A stretch of 64,000 bases of DNA from Hyphomonas sp. Lineage in GTDB: Bacteria > Pseudomonadota > Alphaproteobacteria > Caulobacterales > Hyphomonadaceae. Below the pieces are notes generated by a model, which made no database searches, was not told the origin of the DNA, and saw nothing but the letters and a program-made list of their open reading frames with translations. Position 1 is the first letter of the stretch; each line of letters starts with the position of its first letter. The stretch is taken from positions 1 through 64,000 of the forward strand of contig NZ_WGLO01000008.1 of the NCBI RefSeq assembly GCF_016125515.1. The letters run 5' to 3'. This document shows, in pieces, positions 50,487 to 59,907 of this stretch. Made by a program: the position numbers and the translations under genes.

Positions 50487-51736
50487 TCATCCGCGCCTGT
50501 TTCGCATGATCGTCCGCGCGCCGCCAGCATCCAGAACCAGCGCGGCCACACCATACGTGATCGCCCCTGCCCCGGCCTTCAGGATGAGCTCCGGCCATCC
50601 GCCCAGCGCGGGCATCACCGCAATCACCGGCCACATCGCCAGCGCCGCAAGGCCGATGCGCACCGCCTCCATCACCGGCAGGGGCAACCCCACATGCCGG
50701 CGCCCGGCCAGCGCCAGCAAGAGCAGGCCCGTCACATAACAGACCAACGTCGACACCACAGCGCCCATCAGACCCAGAAACGGGATCAGCAGGAAGTTCA
50801 GCACCGCACTCACCTTGGCCGGCACCCGCATCAGGATCGCGCGTTCCCGCGTGCGCCGGGCGAGCTGGAAGGCTTCCGCGAAATAGTGGATCAGCAATCC
50901 GTTGAGCAAGCCCGAGGCTGCGATCCAGGGCATGATGGCAATCGCCTGTTCGCGCACAGCCTCGCCGATCATCGCTTCGCCAAGTGGACGCGCCACCAGC
51001 GCGATGCCGGCTGCGGCCGGAACACCGATCAGCAACAGTGTGCGGACAAGGCCGCGCGCTTCCTCGGCCGCCGCATCCTTCCCGCCGCGCTCATAGGCAG
51101 CCATCACCAGCGGACTGCCCGCCACCGGAACACCGTAGCCAAGCCAGGCCTTCTGGCGCGCTGCGCTGGTCACGCCGCCTTTGGCAACCCCGGCCAGCCA
51201 GACACCTTCGCGCAGCGCCATCAGTCCCGCCGCAATCGTCAGGCCAATGAAAGGCGAGGCCTCGCCGAGCGCAAAACCCATCAGTATCCGGAAGGTTTCG
51301 GTGAAAGCGTAGCGCCCCACCCGCAAGCCGGCCTTGTGGGCCTGCAACGAGATCTGAACAATAGAAGTGATCGGCAGCAGCGCCGCGATCCACGGACGGG
51401 TCGCCGGATAGTGCGGCTGGTCACGCAGCGCGAGGCAGACGAGCGCCGCCAGCGCGAAGGCCAGCCCCAACGCCTTCAGCATCAGGCTGATCGCCGTTCG
51501 AATATGGCCCGCCAGATCACCCCGGGCTTCGGCCTCTGCAGTGAACCGGCAGGCCGCCGCCCCACCCAGGTGAGGCTGATCGTGTGGATCACAGCCATGG
51601 TCCACAGCATGAGGGCATAGATGCCGTACTTGTCCGCACCCATGACGCGCGTGAACACTTAGACCGCGCCGAACGAAGCCAGGCCGCTGGCGAGGTTCAC
51701 GGGCAGCTATCCGGCAAGATGGCGGGCGAGACTCAT
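50487..51736 (-). pseudogene. Polysaccharide flippase (MATE/Wzx-like) with two stops and a frameshift
   Basis: From ATG 51736 the frame gives MSLARHLAG, then TAG (complement 51707-51709), then LPVNLASGLASFGAV, then TAA (complement 51659-51661), then VFTRVMGADKYGIYALML. Near 51555-51570 it must shift frame to reach AAACRFTAEAEARGDL, after which about 350 residues of helix-rich transporter run unbroken to 50487. The order matches the polysaccharide-export flippase fold. An intact downstream frame with three N-terminal lesions means no full-length product. Confidence 0.82.
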
Positions 51737-51779
51737 GCGACCGACCTAGCACGCAGCCTGCCGGTTTGGCATCGCCCGT

Positions 51780-52388
51780 CTAGCAAGCCGCAACGCCATG
51801 GCCGAAATAGACCTTGTACGCCACATAGGCAGCGATCAGTACGGCCCCACCGATCATGGCGATCAGACCGAGATGTTTTTCGATGAAGTGCCGGATGCTC
51901 TCGCCATAGGTGTTCAGCGCCCAGGCCATGGCCAGGAACCGGCCGCCGCGCGCCACCACGCAGGTTGCCACGAATATCGCGAGGCTGACATTCGCCGCCC
52001 CGGCGAGAATCGTCACCACCTTCATCGGCGGGATGTGCGCGAGACTGGAGGTCAGCAGCAGCGTGATCATCGTGTCTTCGCCGGTGCAGGCCTTCATCTG
52101 CTCGAACGCCTCCATCTTGCCCATCGCCGTCAGCAAGGGCGCCGCGATTTCCTGGAAGGCGATAGCCCCGATGAAATAGCCCGCGATCCCGCCCAGCACC
52201 GACCCGACAGAGGCGATCAACGCCAGCCGGTAGGCCCGCTCCGGCCGGGCCAGCGCCATCGGGATGAACAGCAGTTCCGCCGGAAGGAAGAACACCGAGC
52301 TTTCGATGAAGGCGACAACCGCCAGCCAGACTTCGGCACTCCTGCGCCCGGCCAGCGAAAGCGTCCAGTCCACCGTCTTCTGAAACAT
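51780..52388 (-). CDS. YqaA/DedA-type membrane protein (VTT domain)
   Basis: 202 residues with about four to five membrane segments. The pattern ESSVFFLPAELLFIPMALARPERAY, then VGSVLGGIAGYFIGA, and the late ARGGRFLAMAWALN belong to the VTT/SNARE-associated family. Members of the wider family move lipids between leaflets, but this subgroup has no proven role. Confidence 0.83.
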   Translation of the reverse strand: MFQKTVDWTLSLAGRRSAEVWLAVVAFIESSVFFLPAELLFIPMALARPERAYRLALIASVGSVLGGIAGYFIGAIAFQEIAAPLLTAMGKMEAFEQMKACTGEDTMITLLLTSSLAHIPPMKVVTILAGAANVSLAIFVATCVVARGGRFLAMAWALNTYGESIRHFIEKHLGLIAMIGGAVLIAAYVAYKVYFGHGVAAC

Positions 52389-52472
52389 GAAAGATCCCGG
52401 CCCGTCACGGCGCCCCGAAAGTGATGCGCTGCTCTGCCCGAATTTCCCGGCGCCCGGAAGATGGGCCGTGCA

Positions 52473-53333
52473 TCAGCCGGCGGCCTGCATCAGCACCAGC
52501 CCGGCCGCCAGCGTCGCCGCCGCCACCACCCGGCGCCGGCCGAAGCCTTCCTTCAGCAGCCAGGCCCCCAGGGCCGCCGCAAACACGACCGAGGTTTCCC
52601 GAAGTGCGGTTACCGCCGCCGCATCGGTCAGCGTGTAGGCATAGATGGCCAGGCCGTAGGAGATGGACCCCGCAACCCCGCCGATGATCCCGTTGCGCAG
52701 CTCCGGCTTCATGCTGGCGATCACCCGGCCCCTGCGCTGCCAGACCAGCACCGCCGTCACACCGATCCAGTCGATCAGGAACAGCCAGACGATAAACGTG
52801 AACGGCGTCTCCATCGCCCGCGCCGCGCGTGTATCGGCCACGGCATAGAGGCCGACGCCCACGGCGGTCATCATCGCCCAGATCATCGCCGCCCGGTCCA
52901 GCCGGCGCGCGTCGTGCGTGGCTGCTGTCGGCAAGGCAAAGACGAGGATCGACAGGCTTGCCGCGATCAGGCCGGCCAGTTGCAGCAGCGACAGGTGTTC
53001 GTGCAGGAACAGCGCCGCAAAGGCGGCCGTCGCCATTGGGCCGAGGCCTCGCATCACCGGGAATACCAGCGACAGCGCCCCCCGATGCAGCGCCCGGATT
53101 GCACAGAGCTGGTAAACCCAGTGCACCACCATCGACAGGCCGATGAGCCCCCAGGTGCCGGGCGGCGGCAGCGGCACGAAGGGCGCGAACGGCACGACCG
53201 TCGCCGCCATCACCAGCGCCACGATCGCCCGCGTCGTCAGCACATCCCCGCCCCGTTTCACCATCACATTGGTGATCGCCACGGTCAGCGCCGAAGCAAG
53301 GCAGAGCGCGACGGGCAACAGGGACGCGGGCAT
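52473..53333 (-). CDS. EamA/DMT-family transporter
   Basis: 286 residues, about ten membrane helices in two EamA halves. The second half contains GGVAGSISYGLAIYAYTLTDAAAVTALRETSVVFAALLG-like sequence typical of the family. The substrate is unknown. It is divergent from the D-aminoacylase gene, with about 100 bases between starts, so export of an amidohydrolase substrate or product is possible. Confidence 0.85.
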   Translation of the reverse strand: MPASLLPVALCLASALTVAITNVMVKRGGDVLTTRAIVALVMAATVVPFAPFVPLPPPGTWGLIGLSMVVHWVYQLCAIRALHRGALSLVFPVMRGLGPMATAAFAALFLHEHLSLLQLAGLIAASLSILVFALPTAATHDARRLDRAAMIWAMMTAVGVGLYAVADTRAARAMETPFTFIVWLFLIDWIGVTAVLVWQRRGRVIASMKPELRNGIIGGVAGSISYGLAIYAYTLTDAAAVTALRETSVVFAAALGAWLLKEGFGRRRVVAAATLAAGLVLMQAAG

Positions 53334-53432
53334 GGCCGCCCCGCATAATCAGGTTTTTGCGGCGGGGGAAGCAGCGTCAGGGTTTGACACCCCCTGTCCT
53401 TGAGGCATCCTTCCGGGGTGGAGGAACACGCC

Positions 53433-55172
53433 ATGACGACTTACGACCTGATCATCCGGGGCGGCACCCTCATCGACGGCTCCGGCGCGCCCGCCTTCGA
53501 GGGCGATGTGGCCGTCTCCGGCGGCGTGATTGCGGCCATCGGCAAGGTAAATGGCAAGGGACTCGAAGAGATCGATGCCCGCGGCCAGGTCGTCACCCCG
53601 GGCTTTGTGGACCTGCATACCCATTATGATGGCCAGGCCGCCTGGGCCGAAGCGATCAGCCCGTCCTCGCTGCACGGCATCACCACAGCCGTGATGGGCA
53701 ATTGCGGCGTCGGGTTCGCGCCGTGCAAGCCCGACGATCACGCCCGCCTGATCCGCCTGATGGAAGGCGTGGAAGACATCCCCTACCCCGTGCTGGCCGA
53801 AGGCCTGCCCTGGGCCTGGGAGAGTTTCCCGGACTATCTCGATTTCCTCTCCACCCGCCGGTTCGACACCGATCTCTGCGCGCAGCTGCCCCACGCGGCC
53901 CTGCGCGTGTTCGTCATGGGCGACCGCGGCGCCAACCGCGAAGACGCTACACCGGCCGACATCGCCGCGATGAAGGCCCTCGCCAAGGAAGCCGTGATGG
54001 CCGGCGCGATGGGCTTTTCCACTTCCCGCACGCTGAACCATCGCACCTCGGACGGTCAGCCGACGCCGACGCTCACCGCCTCTCAGGAGGAACTCACCGG
54101 CATCGCCATGGGTCTCGCCGAGGCCGGGCGCGGCGTGCTGCAATTCGTGTCGGACTTCAACGACCCCCAGAAAGAAGCAGCCATGCTGCGCCGCCTCGTC
54201 GAAGTCTCCGGACGCCCGCTTTCGGTTTCGCTTGCGCAGGCCGACGTCGCGCCCGAAGGCTGGCGTCTCCTGCTGGGCGCCATCGAGACGGCCGCCGCCG
54301 AAGGCCTTCCGATCCGTGCACAGGTCGCTCCGCGCCCGGTCGGCGTGCTGCTCGGCCTCGACCTCACGCTGAATCCGTTCAGCGCTCACCCTGTCTACCG
54401 CGAGATCACCCATCTTCCGCATGCTGACCGTGTGGCCCGGCTGAACGATCCGAAGTTCCGCGCGCGCCTGCTCGCCGATGAGCCGTCTACAGACAATCCC
54501 TTCCTGAAGGTGATGCTGCGCAGCTTCGGCAAGATCTTCCAGCTGTCCGACCCGGTCGATTACGAGCCCGGCCCCGAACGCACGCTGGAGGCCATCGCTG
54601 CCCGGCGCGGCGTGAAGCCCGAGGAAGCCGCCCTCGACCTGATGCTGGAACGCGGCGGCCAGGGCATGCTCTACCTGCCCTTCCTGAACTATGCCCAGGG
54701 CTCGCTCGATCCGATCGCCGAGATGATGCAGAGCCCCGCGACCCTGCCCGGCCTGTCGGACGGCGGCGCCCATGTCGGCATGATCTGCGACGGCTCCTTC
54801 ACCACCACGATGCTGACCCACTGGATCCGCGACCGCACACGCGGACCGAAGCTCTCGCCGGAATTCCTCGTCCATCGCCAGTCCCGCGCCACCGCCGAAT
54901 GGATCGGCCTGTGGGACCGGGGCCTGATCGCGCCGGGGATGCGGGCAGACCTGAACGTCATCAACCTCTCCGCCCTCAAACTGCACCTGCCGGAGGTCAT
55001 CCGCGACCTGCCGGCCGGCGGGCGGCGCCTGATGCAGCGCGCCTCGGGCTACACCGCCACCATCCTCAAGGGCGAGATCACCCACCGCGACGGCACGCCG
55101 ACCGGCGCCAGGCCCGGCCGCCTCGTGCGCGGGGCCCAGCGCGCGCCCGCCTCCGCGCTGGCGGCGGAATAG
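53433..55172 (+). CDS. N-acyl-D-amino-acid deacylase (amidohydrolase family)
   Basis: 579 residues. The metal motif DLHTHYD is at about residues 60-66, preceded by a beta-barrel N-terminus (TYDLIIRGGTLIDGSG). The late GLSDGGAHVGMICD and the long insertions match D-aminoacylase-type enzymes, which release D-amino acids from N-acyl forms. No export signal. ATG 53433 is chosen by homology. It lacks near neighbours in the same direction. Confidence 0.85.
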   Translation: MTTYDLIIRGGTLIDGSGAPAFEGDVAVSGGVIAAIGKVNGKGLEEIDARGQVVTPGFVDLHTHYDGQAAWAEAISPSSLHGITTAVMGNCGVGFAPCKPDDHARLIRLMEGVEDIPYPVLAEGLPWAWESFPDYLDFLSTRRFDTDLCAQLPHAALRVFVMGDRGANREDATPADIAAMKALAKEAVMAGAMGFSTSRTLNHRTSDGQPTPTLTASQEELTGIAMGLAEAGRGVLQFVSDFNDPQKEAAMLRRLVEVSGRPLSVSLAQADVAPEGWRLLLGAIETAAAEGLPIRAQVAPRPVGVLLGLDLTLNPFSAHPVYREITHLPHADRVARLNDPKFRARLLADEPSTDNPFLKVMLRSFGKIFQLSDPVDYEPGPERTLEAIAARRGVKPEEAALDLMLERGGQGMLYLPFLNYAQGSLDPIAEMMQSPATLPGLSDGGAHVGMICDGSFTTTMLTHWIRDRTRGPKLSPEFLVHRQSRATAEWIGLWDRGLIAPGMRADLNVINLSALKLHLPEVIRDLPAGGRRLMQRASGYTATILKGEITHRDGTPTGARPGRLVRGAQRAPASALAAE

Positions 55173-55268
55173 CCGGCACCCTACGACCCCGAAGCTTCAT
55201 GCCACCCCTCCGGACGCCCTGCGTCCGGAGGGCAGCGCCGTCGGCTTCAAGGCATTTTGTAAAGGACA

Positions 55269-55305
55269 CTTGACCAGTCAAGGTTCCTTGTCATATAGAC
55301 AAGGA
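55269..55305 (+). promoter_or_regulatory. Promoter overlapped by two palindromes, candidate autoregulatory operators
   Basis: CTTGAC-CA-GTCAAG (55269-55282) is a perfect 14-base palindrome. TCCTTGTC-ATATA-GACAAGGA (55285-55305) is a perfect 8+8 dyad. A sigma-70-like promoter is visible with -35 TTGACC (55270-55275) and -10 TATAGA (55294-55299), 18 bases apart. Each palindrome covers one promoter element. The first gene start is 55325. XRE regulators such as the one encoded in this operon bind similar TTGNC-type dyads. Confidence 0.6.
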
Positions 55306-55324
55306 AACCAGACAGGAGAAACAC

Positions 55325-55732
55325 ATGTCCAGGACCAAAGGCTTCCGATCCGCCAACCGCCGCTATCTCTACGTGTTCTGGCCGTTCATGGCCGCCTATG
55401 TCGCGATCATCCTCGGCGCGTCCTTCCTGATCGATAAAGATACGTCCCCGCTCTGGCTGAAAGTGGCCGGCGCATTGGCGGCCACGCTTCCGATCATCGG
55501 CGCGCTCTGGGCGATCCTGCGCCGCGTGGCTGAAACGGACGAATATACCCGCCTGCGCCAGCTGACGGCGCTGGCCCAGGGCGGCGCCATTACCGCCGGC
55601 ATCGCCTTCCTTGTTGGCTTCCTTCAGATCTTCAACGTGATCGGCAGCATCGACATTTTCTGGTTCGGCACGCTGTTCTTCCTCGCCTATGGGCTCAGCG
55701 TCTGCCTTCTGCAGTTCGGAAAGACGGTGTGA
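55325..55732 (+). CDS. Small membrane protein paired with an XRE regulator
   Basis: 135 residues with four membrane helices (near 18-36, 44-62, 85-103 and 108-128) and basic termini. I do not recognise a named family, but four-helix proteins of this type are often encoded directly before a short YozG-like regulator. An AGGAGA ribosome binding site precedes ATG 55325. The stop overlaps the next gene's GTG start. Confidence 0.75.
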   Translation: MSRTKGFRSANRRYLYVFWPFMAAYVAIILGASFLIDKDTSPLWLKVAGALAATLPIIGALWAILRRVAETDEYTRLRQLTALAQGGAITAGIAFLVGFLQIFNVIGSIDIFWFGTLFFLAYGLSVCLLQFGKTV

Positions 55733-55953
55733 TCCTGATGAAGAATACCGTCCGTATTCTGAGATCCGAGAAGGGCTGGAGCCAGGCCGAACTCGCGGAT
55801 CTGCTCAATGTCTCCCGCCAATCGGTCAACGCCATCGAGACCGGCAGGTACGATCCGTCCCTGCCCCTCGCTTTCGCCATCGCCCGCCTGTTCGGGCGCC
55901 GCATCGAAGACATCTTCCTGGATGGAGAAGCTTCCGCCCAGGCGGCGGAATGA
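55729..55953 (+). CDS. Small XRE-family regulator (YozG-like)
   Basis: 74 residues, almost entirely an XRE helix-turn-helix: LRSEKGWSQAELADLLNVSRQSVNAIETGRYDPS. It is a stand-alone DNA-binding domain. GTG 55729, overlapping the upstream stop, has GGAAAG five bases before it; ATG 55738 is the alternative. It probably represses its own operon through the palindromes upstream of the membrane protein gene. Confidence 0.87.
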   Translation: MILMKNTVRILRSEKGWSQAELADLLNVSRQSVNAIETGRYDPSLPLAFAIARLFGRRIEDIFLDGEASAQAAE

Positions 55954-55957
55954 GGCC

Positions 55958-57199
55958 TTAGGCTTTCAGGCCCACCAACGCCTTTGCGAAGGCCTCCGCA
56001 CTGAACGGGCGGAGGTCTTCTGCTTTTTCGCCGATGCCGACGAAATGGATCGGCAGGTCGTGCGCCTCGGCGATCGCCACCAGCACGCCGCCCTTGGCGG
56101 TGCCGTCCAGCTTGGTCATCACGAGGCCCGTCACGCCCGCCGTATGCCGGAACGCCTCCACCTGGCTCAGCGCGTTCTGGCCAACCGTCGCGTCCAGCAC
56201 GAGGATCACATCATGCGGCGCGGTCGGATCAACTTTGCGCAGCACCCGGACGATCTTTCCGAGCTCGGACATCAGCTCAGCCTTGTTCTGCAGGCGCCCG
56301 GCCGTATCGACAAGCACGAGGTCTAAGTCCTCCGCCTGCGCGCGTTCGACCGCGCCATAGACAAGGCCGGCCGCATCGGCGCCCGGCGCGCCGGACATCA
56401 CAGGAATGCCGGCCCGGTTACCCCAGACGGTCAGCTGCTCGATCGCGGCGGCGCGGAATGTGTCGCCGGCCACCAGCAGCGCTTTCGCGCCCTGTTCCTG
56501 CAGCTTGGAGGCAATCTTGCCGATCGTCGTCGTCTTGCCGGAACCGTTTACGCCAACAAACAGCACCACACGCGGGCGCGGGCCGTCCGAGAAATCCACC
56601 ACCTGTTCGCGCGGCTTCAGGATCGCCTCAATTTCCTCGGCCAGCACGCGGCGGATTTCCTCGCCCGAAATCTCGCGGTCGAACCGTCCCTTGGCGAGGC
56701 CTTTGGTCACACGGGCTGCCACCTTGGCGCCCATGTCGGAGGTGATCAACAGGTCTTCGAGTTCTTCCAGCGCAGCGGCGTCGAGCTTGCGCCGGCCGAG
56801 CGCCGCAAGGCCTTCGGTGAGGCGCGCGGTGGAGCGGGCAAGGCCCTGCCCCAGCTTGCCGAACAGGCCGGGATCATTCGCTTCGGCCTCCGCCGCGGCG
56901 CGCGCCGCCGCCTCGGCCTCGGCGCGAAGGCGTTCATGCTCGCGTCGCTCTTCCAGCAGTTTCAGCTCAGCGGCCGCCTTGGCGCGGACGGCCTCATCGG
57001 CGGCTTCCTGCGCTGCGCGGCGCTGGCGCTCTTCCCAGGCACGGTTCGCCTCGGCAACCTTCGCCTCGATCTCGGCTTTCTCGCGCGCAGCGGCATCCTG
57101 TGCCGCCAGCTCCTCGGCCGACAGTTCCGGCGCCGGCATTGCTGCGCCGGCGGCCTTCGCCTCATCGAGTTTCTTTTTCTTGCCGAACCAGAGGATCAT
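55958..57199 (-). CDS. ftsY: Signal recognition particle receptor FtsY
   Basis: 413 residues. An Ala/Glu/Arg-rich N-terminal segment (about 20-105) is followed by the NG domains: GVNGSGKTTTIGK for the GTPase P-loop, VAGDTFRAAAIEQL, DTAGR, and TKLDGTAKGG. Receives SRP-ribosome complexes at the inner membrane. Its start overlaps the mtaB stop by 4 bases. Confidence 0.96.
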   Translation of the reverse strand: MILWFGKKKKLDEAKAAGAAMPAPELSAEELAAQDAAAREKAEIEAKVAEANRAWEERQRRAAQEAADEAVRAKAAAELKLLEERREHERLRAEAEAAARAAAEAEANDPGLFGKLGQGLARSTARLTEGLAALGRRKLDAAALEELEDLLITSDMGAKVAARVTKGLAKGRFDREISGEEIRRVLAEEIEAILKPREQVVDFSDGPRPRVVLFVGVNGSGKTTTIGKIASKLQEQGAKALLVAGDTFRAAAIEQLTVWGNRAGIPVMSGAPGADAAGLVYGAVERAQAEDLDLVLVDTAGRLQNKAELMSELGKIVRVLRKVDPTAPHDVILVLDATVGQNALSQVEAFRHTAGVTGLVMTKLDGTAKGGVLVAIAEAHDLPIHFVGIGEKAEDLRPFSAEAFAKALVGLKA

Positions 57200-58473
57200 G
57201 TGAGGGGTGTGCCCAGAAGCTGTTTTCCGTCATGGCCGGTTATCCGCACGGGCGCTGTGCGTCCAGCCTCAAGGCCTGAATCGCTGAGCAGAACCTGCGT
57301 GAAGTCGGAAAGGCGCGCCGCCGGCCCACGCTCCACCAGCGCCTCGCGCACCTCGCCGACATGGCGCGCAAAGTGGCGCGTCAGGGCGGCTTCGCCCGCT
57401 GCCCGAAGGCGCGCTGCGCGCGTCTTGATATCAGCCTTAGCCACCTGGGGCATCTTCGCGGCCGGCGTGCCCGGGCGCGGGCTGTAAGGGAATACGTGCA
57501 GGAAAGACAGTCCGCATTCCTCAACAAGGCGCATCGAGTTTTCGAAATGCGCCTCGGTCTCGGTCGGAAAGCCCGCAATGATATCTGCGCCAAGTGCGAT
57601 GTCCGGACGGATCGTCCGTAGGCGGTCTGTCAGCGCAATCGCCTGCTCGCGGCTATGTCGGCGCTTCATCCGTTTCAGGATCAGGTTGTCGCCGTGCTGC
57701 AGCGACAGGTGAAGGTATGGCGCCACGCGCGCCTCGCCCAGCGCCTCGATCAGCGCCTCATCCATCTCGATCGCATCGATCGAAGAGATCCTCAGTTGGC
57801 GGAGCTCCGGCACCAGTTTCAGGATTCGCTGGACCAGGTTTCCCAGCAGCGGGGCGCCCGGCAGATCCGCGCCCCAGCTCGTCAGGTCCACACCCGTCAG
57901 CACCACTTCATGATGCCCGGTCTCGACGAGACGCTTCACCTGCGCCACCACCTCCCCTGCCGGCACGGAGCGCGAATTGCCGCGGCCGAACGGAATGATG
58001 CAGAACGTGCACCGGTGGTCGCAGCCATTCTGCACCTGCACATAGGCGCGCGCCCGCCCGTCCATCCCGTCGATCAAATGCGCCGCCGTTTCGCGCACGC
58101 TCATGATGTCGTTGACGCGGACCTTCTCCACACCGCCGAGCAGGTCGGCCGGCTTCCAGGTCTCAGCCTGCATCTTCTCGTGGTTGCCGATCACACGAGT
58201 GACTTCCGGCATCTCTGCGAACATGCCCGGATCGGTTTGCGCCGCGCACCCAGTCACCAGGATCGGCGCGCCGGGATTGTCCTTCGCCGCCCGCCGGATC
58301 GCCTGGCGCGCCCCGCGCACCGCTTCGGACGTCACGGCGCAGGTGTTGATGATCACCGCATCTCCCAGGCCCGCCTCCAGCGCATGGCGGCGCATCACCT
58401 CGGCCTCATAGGTGTTGAGGCGGCATCCGAGGGTAATCACCGTCGGGCCAGAAGGCGGGGCAGTATCCGGCAT
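57196..58473 (-). CDS. mtaB: tRNA t6A37 methylthiotransferase
   Basis: A radical-SAM enzyme that adds a methylthio group to t6A37 of tRNA. An N-terminal MTTase domain has cysteines in GCRLN, NTCAVT and TGCAAQ. The radical SAM cluster is CDHRCTFC. A C-terminal TRAM-like part follows. 425 residues from ATG 58473; an ATG at 58548 would add 25 non-conserved residues. It lies between dapF and ftsY, as in many alphaproteobacteria. Confidence 0.92.
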   Translation of the reverse strand: MPDTAPPSGPTVITLGCRLNTYEAEVMRRHALEAGLGDAVIINTCAVTSEAVRGARQAIRRAAKDNPGAPILVTGCAAQTDPGMFAEMPEVTRVIGNHEKMQAETWKPADLLGGVEKVRVNDIMSVRETAAHLIDGMDGRARAYVQVQNGCDHRCTFCIIPFGRGNSRSVPAGEVVAQVKRLVETGHHEVVLTGVDLTSWGADLPGAPLLGNLVQRILKLVPELRQLRISSIDAIEMDEALIEALGEARVAPYLHLSLQHGDNLILKRMKRRHSREQAIALTDRLRTIRPDIALGADIIAGFPTETEAHFENSMRLVEECGLSFLHVFPYSPRPGTPAAKMPQVAKADIKTRAARLRAAGEAALTRHFARHVGEVREALVERGPAARLSDFTQVLLSDSGLEAGRTAPVRITGHDGKQLLGTPLT

Positions 58474-58529
58474 GGGTCCGTCAGATCGCGCCGATACAGG
58501 GGAAATGCAAGCGGGCAGCGCCGGATTGA

Positions 58530-58985
58530 TCAGTTCTGCGCTGCGCAAGACCCCGTCCGGTGGCCGAGCAGCACGCCGTCGGCCTGCATTCTGGCCCCCT
58601 CGATATAGCCCGTCAGCAGCAACCGGCCTGCAAAACCGTCCCGGTCCTTGTTCGCCACGAATTCCGCCGTGCCGGTCATCGGCACCCCGTCGAAGTCACA
58701 GGCGAGGTCCATGCCGAAAGCGTGCGCCTCGCTGCGCAGGCCCGTCGCCGTACACCCCTCGAAGAAGGAGACCATGGTCTCGTCGATGGTCACTTCCTGG
58801 TCGGTGCTCCAGCATTCCTCAATCACGGAATGGTCCGCGGGAATCTCCATCGGCTCACCGTCCACGGTCACGTCGAAATAGATGTCGGTGGACGAGGACC
58901 ACATGCCTTTCGCCACTTTCAGCGGCTCGGCTAGCGCCGGCGCCGCCGCCAGCATCAGGGGCAAAAGTATCGTTGCAACGCGCAT
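58530..58985 (-). CDS. Exported DUF3617-like protein
   Basis: 151 residues with a signal peptide (MRVATILLPLMLAAAPALA). The mature part has the cysteine-spaced beta pattern of DUF3617 (KGMWSSSTDIYFDV, then CWSTDQEVT, and FEGCTATG). Role unknown. It is inserted between dapF and mtaB, which are adjacent in many relatives, with short spacers that allow cotranscription. Confidence 0.7.
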   Translation of the reverse strand: MRVATILLPLMLAAAPALAEPLKVAKGMWSSSTDIYFDVTVDGEPMEIPADHSVIEECWSTDQEVTIDETMVSFFEGCTATGLRSEAHAFGMDLACDFDGVPMTGTAEFVANKDRDGFAGRLLLTGYIEGARMQADGVLLGHRTGSCAAQN

Positions 58986-59047
58986 CGCCGGTCTCCTTAA
59001 GTCCTGCCCCGCAGACTGGACGGCGCCGGCGCCTCCGGCAAGTCCCC

Positions 59048-59857
59048 TCAGACCTCGGTGACGAATTCCAGCTCGACCGGCCCGGTCATGAAGACATGGT
59101 CGTCGCTCTCGCGCCATTCGATGTGCAGGTCGCCGCCATCGACGATGACCTTCGCCTTGCGGCCGGTCAGTTTCGCCCGCGCCGCACACACCAATGCCGC
59201 ACACGCGCCTGTGCCACACGCCTTCGTCAGCCCTGCCCCGCGCTCCCAGACCCGCAGGCGGATCGTCTGCTTGTCGATGATCTGCGCAAAGCCGACATTC
59301 GTACCCTGCGGGAACAACGGATGGTGCTCCACCAGCGGGCCGATCTTCGGGATGTCATAGGCGTTCACGTCCTCGACGAAGAACACCGCATGCGGATTAC
59401 CCATCGACACCACGGCCGGCAGCGCAAGGATCGGCTTGTCGATCGGCCCGATCTTCAGGTCGACCCCGCGCACATCCATCTTCTCTGACAGCGGAATGTC
59501 GGCCCAGCCCATCAGGGGCGAGCCCATGTCCACCGTGATCAGGCCGCCCTCGGCCCGGAAGGCCTTCAGCATGTCAGCCTCGGTCTGGATCGTGATCCGG
59601 TCCTTGCCGGTCTCGTCGAGGATCAGCTGGCCGACGCAGCGCGAGGCGTTGCCACAGGCCGAGACCTGCCCGCCGTCCGCGTTCCAGATCCGCATGAACA
59701 CGTCTTTCGTCGCGTCCCGCTCCAGCGCGATTACCTGGTCTGCCTTCAGGTCAGCCGCGATCTGGCGTATCTGCTCCACGCTCGGCGCAAACGGCGTCGA
59801 GCGCGCGTCAAAGATGGCAAACGCGTTGCCGGCACCGTTCATCTTCCAGAGCTTCAT
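59048..59857 (-). CDS. dapF: Diaminopimelate epimerase
   Basis: Converts LL- to meso-diaminopimelate for lysine and peptidoglycan synthesis. The two catalytic cysteines are in ACGNASRC (Cys68) and ACGTGACA (about Cys214). MKLWKMNGAGNAF at the start and NPHAVFFV in the middle are typical. 269 residues from ATG 59857. Confidence 0.96.
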   Translation of the reverse strand: MKLWKMNGAGNAFAIFDARSTPFAPSVEQIRQIAADLKADQVIALERDATKDVFMRIWNADGGQVSACGNASRCVGQLILDETGKDRITIQTEADMLKAFRAEGGLITVDMGSPLMGWADIPLSEKMDVRGVDLKIGPIDKPILALPAVVSMGNPHAVFFVEDVNAYDIPKIGPLVEHHPLFPQGTNVGFAQIIDKQTIRLRVWERGAGLTKACGTGACAALVCAARAKLTGRKAKVIVDGGDLHIEWRESDDHVFMTGPVELEFVTEV

Positions 59858-59907
59858 GGGGTGATGTCCTATCGGGTTTCCGGTCCGTCGGGAAGCGGCC
59901 TCGCGGC

